Of a stretch of 7,074 nt of DNA, positions 5,198-7,074 are shown piece after piece. Both the position numbers and the translations under genes were made by a program. The stretch comes from Desulfovibrio sp. (GTDB taxonomy: Bacteria > Desulfobacterota > Desulfovibrionia > Desulfovibrionales > Desulfovibrionaceae): NCBI GenBank assembly GCA_003525525.1, contig DQED01000124.1, positions 1 to 7,074 on the forward strand, written 5' to 3'. Numbering within the stretch: position 1 is the stretch's first letter; each line of letters starts with the position of its first letter. The notes beneath the pieces are model-generated. The model was not told the DNA's origin, searched no databases, and saw nothing but the letters and a program-made list of their open reading frames with translations.

Positions 5198-6349
5198 GTG
5201 AAAAACTGGAAACTGACCCTGCCCGTGGGCCTCGTCGCCCTCGCGGTGCTGGCCCTGTGGTTCGAACCGGCTTTCGCCGACAAGCTGGCCGACGCCATCG
5301 CCAAGGCCCCGGCGGGCACCGGCCCCGGCCAGATCGACCCGGCCGCGGCCAAGGGCTTCCTCGGCATTCCCGGCGCGCCCGAGGTCAGCCTCGGACTGGC
5401 CTTCGGCTGGGCCGTGTGGGTCGGCTGGATCTTCTCCACGGTGGGCGCCTTCGGCGGCGTCATGGCCGGCGTGGGCCACATTTCGGTCTACGGCTACGGC
5501 GCCTACGCCAAGACCTTCAAGCAGACCGCGCCCGAGCTCAACAAGCTCGTCACGGACTCCATCCGCACCTCCAACCAGTGGCTGGTCGGTCTTTCCGCGC
5601 TGATCTCCTCGTTCAACTACTGGAAGATGGGCCGCCTCGTGCTGCCGCTCGCCGCGGCGCTCGGCCTGGGCTCCATCGCCGGCAGCTGGATGTCCGTGAC
5701 GCTCACCGCCGGCAAGGTGTCCTTCTCCTCCTACCAGGGCTACTTCGGCCTGTTCGTGCTCCTGCTCGGCTGCTACCTGTTCTGGGAGACCACCCCGGCC
5801 GGCCAGGCCAGCAAGAAGAAGGCCAAGGCCGCGGCCAAGGCTTTCGAGGAAACCGTCAAACGCCAGAAAAGCGGTGAAAAGATCGACACCAAGGCTCTGG
5901 GCGTCAAGGTCACGTCCCTGGGCCTCACCCGCATCACCTTCACCTTCTACGGCGTCGAATTCGGCTTCAATCCCCTGATCCCCTTCCTCGGCGGCATCGT
6001 CATCTCGGCCCTGGCCGCGTTCCTCGGCGTCGGCGGCGGCTTCCTGCTCGTGCCCTTCCTGACCAGCGTCGCCCAGCTGCCCATGTACCTGGCCGCCGGC
6101 ACCTCGGCCCTGGCCGTGCTCGTCAGCATGATCACCTCCATCGCCACCTTCATGTCCGGTGGCGTGCCCCTGCACTGGCACATGATCGGCATCGAGCTGG
6201 TCGGCGTCGTGGTCGGCTCCGTCATCGGCCCGCGCACCTCCAAGTACATCCCGGACATCTGGCTCAAGCGCCTGTTCATCGTCCTGGCCCTGTACGTGGG
6301 CATCGACTACGTCCTGCGCGGTTTCTACAACATCAAGATATTCGGCTAA
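5198..6349 (+). CDS. Sulfite exporter TauE/SafE family membrane protein
   Basis: A 383-residue inner-membrane transporter of the TauE/SafE (former DUF81) type, a family moving sulfite, sulfoacetate and other sulfur or organic anions; the actual substrate is unknown. The N-terminus MKNWKLTLPVGL-VALAVLALW ends in PAFA-D (24-28), resembling a signal-peptidase site, followed by a soluble stretch of about 35 residues. Two related halves follow: TVGAFGGVMAGVGHI (81-95) and FLGVGGGFLLVPFLTS (275-290) are the glycine-rich repeats of the family, the second followed by GTSALAVLVSMITS (301-314). Helices fall near 66-92, 128-142, 146-165, 182-197, 257-284, 298-320, 325-346 and 357-374. A charged, Lys-rich linker (205-240) joins the halves and is probably cytoplasmic. 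GTG start with a strong AAGGAG. It is monocistronic or nearly so: its own promoter lies about 260 nt upstream and a strong terminator follows the TAA. Confidence 0.9.
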   Translation: MKNWKLTLPVGLVALAVLALWFEPAFADKLADAIAKAPAGTGPGQIDPAAAKGFLGIPGAPEVSLGLAFGWAVWVGWIFSTVGAFGGVMAGVGHISVYGYGAYAKTFKQTAPELNKLVTDSIRTSNQWLVGLSALISSFNYWKMGRLVLPLAAALGLGSIAGSWMSVTLTAGKVSFSSYQGYFGLFVLLLGCYLFWETTPAGQASKKKAKAAAKAFEETVKRQKSGEKIDTKALGVKVTSLGLTRITFTFYGVEFGFNPLIPFLGGIVISALAAFLGVGGGFLLVPFLTSVAQLPMYLAAGTSALAVLVSMITSIATFMSGGVPLHWHMIGIELVGVVVGSVIGPRTSKYIPDIWLKRLFIVLALYVGIDYVLRGFYNIKIFG

Positions 6350-6373
6350 CAGCCGGCGCCCCTTTCCGGAGAC

Positions 6374-6405
6374 GGCCCCGGGCCTTGCGCCCGGGGCCTT
6401 TTTTT
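6374..6405 (+). terminator. Strong rho-independent terminator after the TauE/SafE gene
   Basis: GGCCCCGGGC (6374-6383), loop CTTGC, GCCCGGGGCC (6389-6398): a perfect 10-bp GC stem followed by seven T residues (6399-6405), 25 nt after the stop codon. It separates the transporter from the next gene, which must use read-through or its own promoter. Confidence 0.93.
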
Positions 6406-6420
6406 CCGCCTCGGACCGCC

Positions 6421-6452
6421 TTCGCTTTCCCGCGAAGCTGGTGTAGACCAGC
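6421..6452 (+). promoter_or_regulatory. Two adjacent small stem-loops before the small membrane-protein gene
   Basis: TTCGC (6421-6425) / GCGAA (6432-6436), then directly GCTGGT (6437-6442), loop GTAG, ACCAGC (6447-6452). They fill much of the gap between the terminator and the next ribosome-binding site. No clear promoter was found here; TAGACC (6444-6449) with TTCGCT at 17 nt is only a poor match. Confidence 0.25.
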
Positions 6453-6470
6453 CCCCGAAAGCCCTGAAGC

Positions 6471-6474
6471 GAGG
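6471..6474 (+). promoter_or_regulatory. Ribosome-binding site fixing the GTG start at 6481
   Basis: GAGG followed by a 6-nt spacer before GTG. It favours this start over an in-frame TTG at 6385, which lies inside the preceding terminator hairpin and would add 32 residues without hydrophobic or conserved character. Confidence 0.75.
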
Positions 6475-6480
6475 AATCGC

Positions 6481-7044
6481 GTGAACGAACTGCTCGACGC
6501 CGTGCTCATCTTTCCTTTTCGCCTGCCCGGTTCCGCCGTGGCCGGCTTCTACCTGGGCACGCTGCTGCTTGCCCTCGTCTGCCTGCTGCTCGGCCGGATC
6601 AGCTACGACCTCGTGTGGCTGTTCAACCGCGGCCATTACGCCAAGGAAGAAGGCGAGATGACGCGCATGCACAACCTGTCCGTGGCCGCCATCGAGGCCG
6701 GGGACAAGGTCGCGTACAAGGCCGCCAACAAGGAGGCCAACGAGGCTTTCGGCAAGTCCTTTTTCGCGGGCGCGGCGCTTTTTTCCGTCTCCGTCTGGCC
6801 GGTACCGTTCGCCCTGGCCTGGCTGGCCACACGCTTCGACGGCGTGGACGTGCCGATCTTCCCCGGCCATGCCGTGCGTTACAACGCCGTGTTCCTGGGC
6901 TTTTACATCCTGCTGCGCCTGGCCATGTGGCCGCTTTGGCAAAAGATTCCCGTGCTCGGCCGCGTCGAGCGCAAACGCCGCGAGATGGCCGCACGCCGCG
7001 CCAAACTGCGTCCCTGGACCGACCTCGGCAAACCCGGGGCCTGA
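6481..7044 (+). CDS. Small three-helix membrane protein of unknown function
   Basis: A 187-residue protein with a hydrophobic segment at about 17-48, a charged region (49-91) that includes EEGEMTRMHNL (56-66), AIEAGDKVAYKAANKEANEAF (70-90), then helices at about 93-117 (with WPVPFALAW, 106-114) and 133-151, and a basic tail (KIPVLGRVERKRREMAARRAK, 155-175). The tight, regular pattern and G/C third positions show a real gene. The family is not named with confidence. The layout of one helix, a soluble and probably helical cytoplasmic segment, then two helices resembles the DUF106/EMC3-type branch of the YidC/Oxa1 insertase superfamily, but that rests on topology only. It follows the TauE/SafE gene on the same strand by 131 nt, with a strong terminator between, so the link is positional. 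Start chosen by GAGG at 6471-6474. Confidence 0.75.
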   Translation: MNELLDAVLIFPFRLPGSAVAGFYLGTLLLALVCLLLGRISYDLVWLFNRGHYAKEEGEMTRMHNLSVAAIEAGDKVAYKAANKEANEAFGKSFFAGAALFSVSVWPVPFALAWLATRFDGVDVPIFPGHAVRYNAVFLGFYILLRLAMWPLWQKIPVLGRVERKRREMAARRAKLRPWTDLGKPGA

Positions 7045-7072
7045 GCCGCCCGGCGGCGGCAGCCCGGCCCCG
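7035..7072 (+). terminator. Nested hairpin over the last stop codon, possible terminator cut by the window edge
   Basis: Outer stem CGGGGCC (7035-7041) / GGCCCCG (7066-7072), inner stem GCCGCC (7045-7050) / GGCGGC (7055-7060). The TGA at 7042-7044 sits between the stems. The window ends two bases later, so a T tract cannot be seen; without one this is only a stable mRNA 3' structure. Confidence 0.3.
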
Positions 7073-7074
7073 CG

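Noticed and set aside
4225..5481. Upstream extension of the flavoprotein frame to more than 570 codons
   Set aside because: The frame is open only by composition. The homologous protein starts at 4224 with a ribosome-binding site, and the extension runs across terminators and promoters.
5030..6181. Minus-strand frame of 383 codons opposite the TauE/SafE gene
   Set aside because: The G/E/H/A-rich translation is typical of the reverse strand of a GC-rich gene. The plus-strand product has clear family motifs, a ribosome-binding site and a terminator.
6385..6480. TTG-initiated N-terminal extension of the small membrane protein
   Set aside because: The start lies inside the transporter's terminator hairpin and has no ribosome-binding site. 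The GTG at 6481 has GAGG at good spacing.

Overview
The window is GC-rich DNA with dense, strongly codon-biased genes. It looks like a piece of a Desulfovibrionaceae chromosome (Desulfovibrio / Solidesulfovibrio type). That placement is inferred from the base composition and from the style of the HemC, TauE/SafE-like and small membrane proteins; no marker gene proves it. No CRISPR array, transposase, tRNA or rRNA was found.

Layout. (1) 1-2214, + strand: the 3' part of hemC (porphobilinogen deaminase, first ~10-12 codons missing), followed after 3 nt by a multi-pass membrane protein resembling DUF2142/GT-C glycosyltransferases. (2) 2229-4224, - strand: a two-gene operon with 8-nt overlapping ends. 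A split-barrel flavin-binding (pyridoxamine 5'-phosphate oxidase-like) protein comes first, then an NAD(P)-binding SDR/NmrA-type protein with a C-terminal DUF2867 domain (YbjT-like). It converges on the first operon with only 14 bp between the stop codons. (3) 4225-5197: almost 1 kb without a convincing gene, unusual for such compact DNA. It holds a likely promoter for the minus operon, a dense cluster of inverted repeats, two successive plus-strand terminator-like structures, a perfect CRP/FNR-family palindrome (TTGTGA-N6-TCACAA), a good sigma70-type promoter and a leader of about 260 nt. (4) 5198-6349, + strand: a TauE/SafE-family membrane transporter ending at a textbook intrinsic terminator. 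(5) 6481-7044, + strand: a small three-helix membrane protein with a charged cytoplasmic segment, ending in a strong hairpin at the window edge.

How the parts fit. HemC feeds tetrapyrrole synthesis (siroheme and heme in sulfate reducers). The TauE/SafE protein would move a sulfur oxyanion or organosulfonate across the inner membrane. The CRP/FNR-type palindrome upstream raises the possibility that this transporter is controlled by a CRP/FNR-family regulator such as HcpR, but the site lies about 121 bp from the best promoter, so this is an inference. The most unexplained part is 4464-4794: structured inverted repeats followed by two plus-strand terminators, with no plus-strand protein gene in front of them, which makes it a candidate non-coding RNA locus. 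No complete new multi-gene system is evident.
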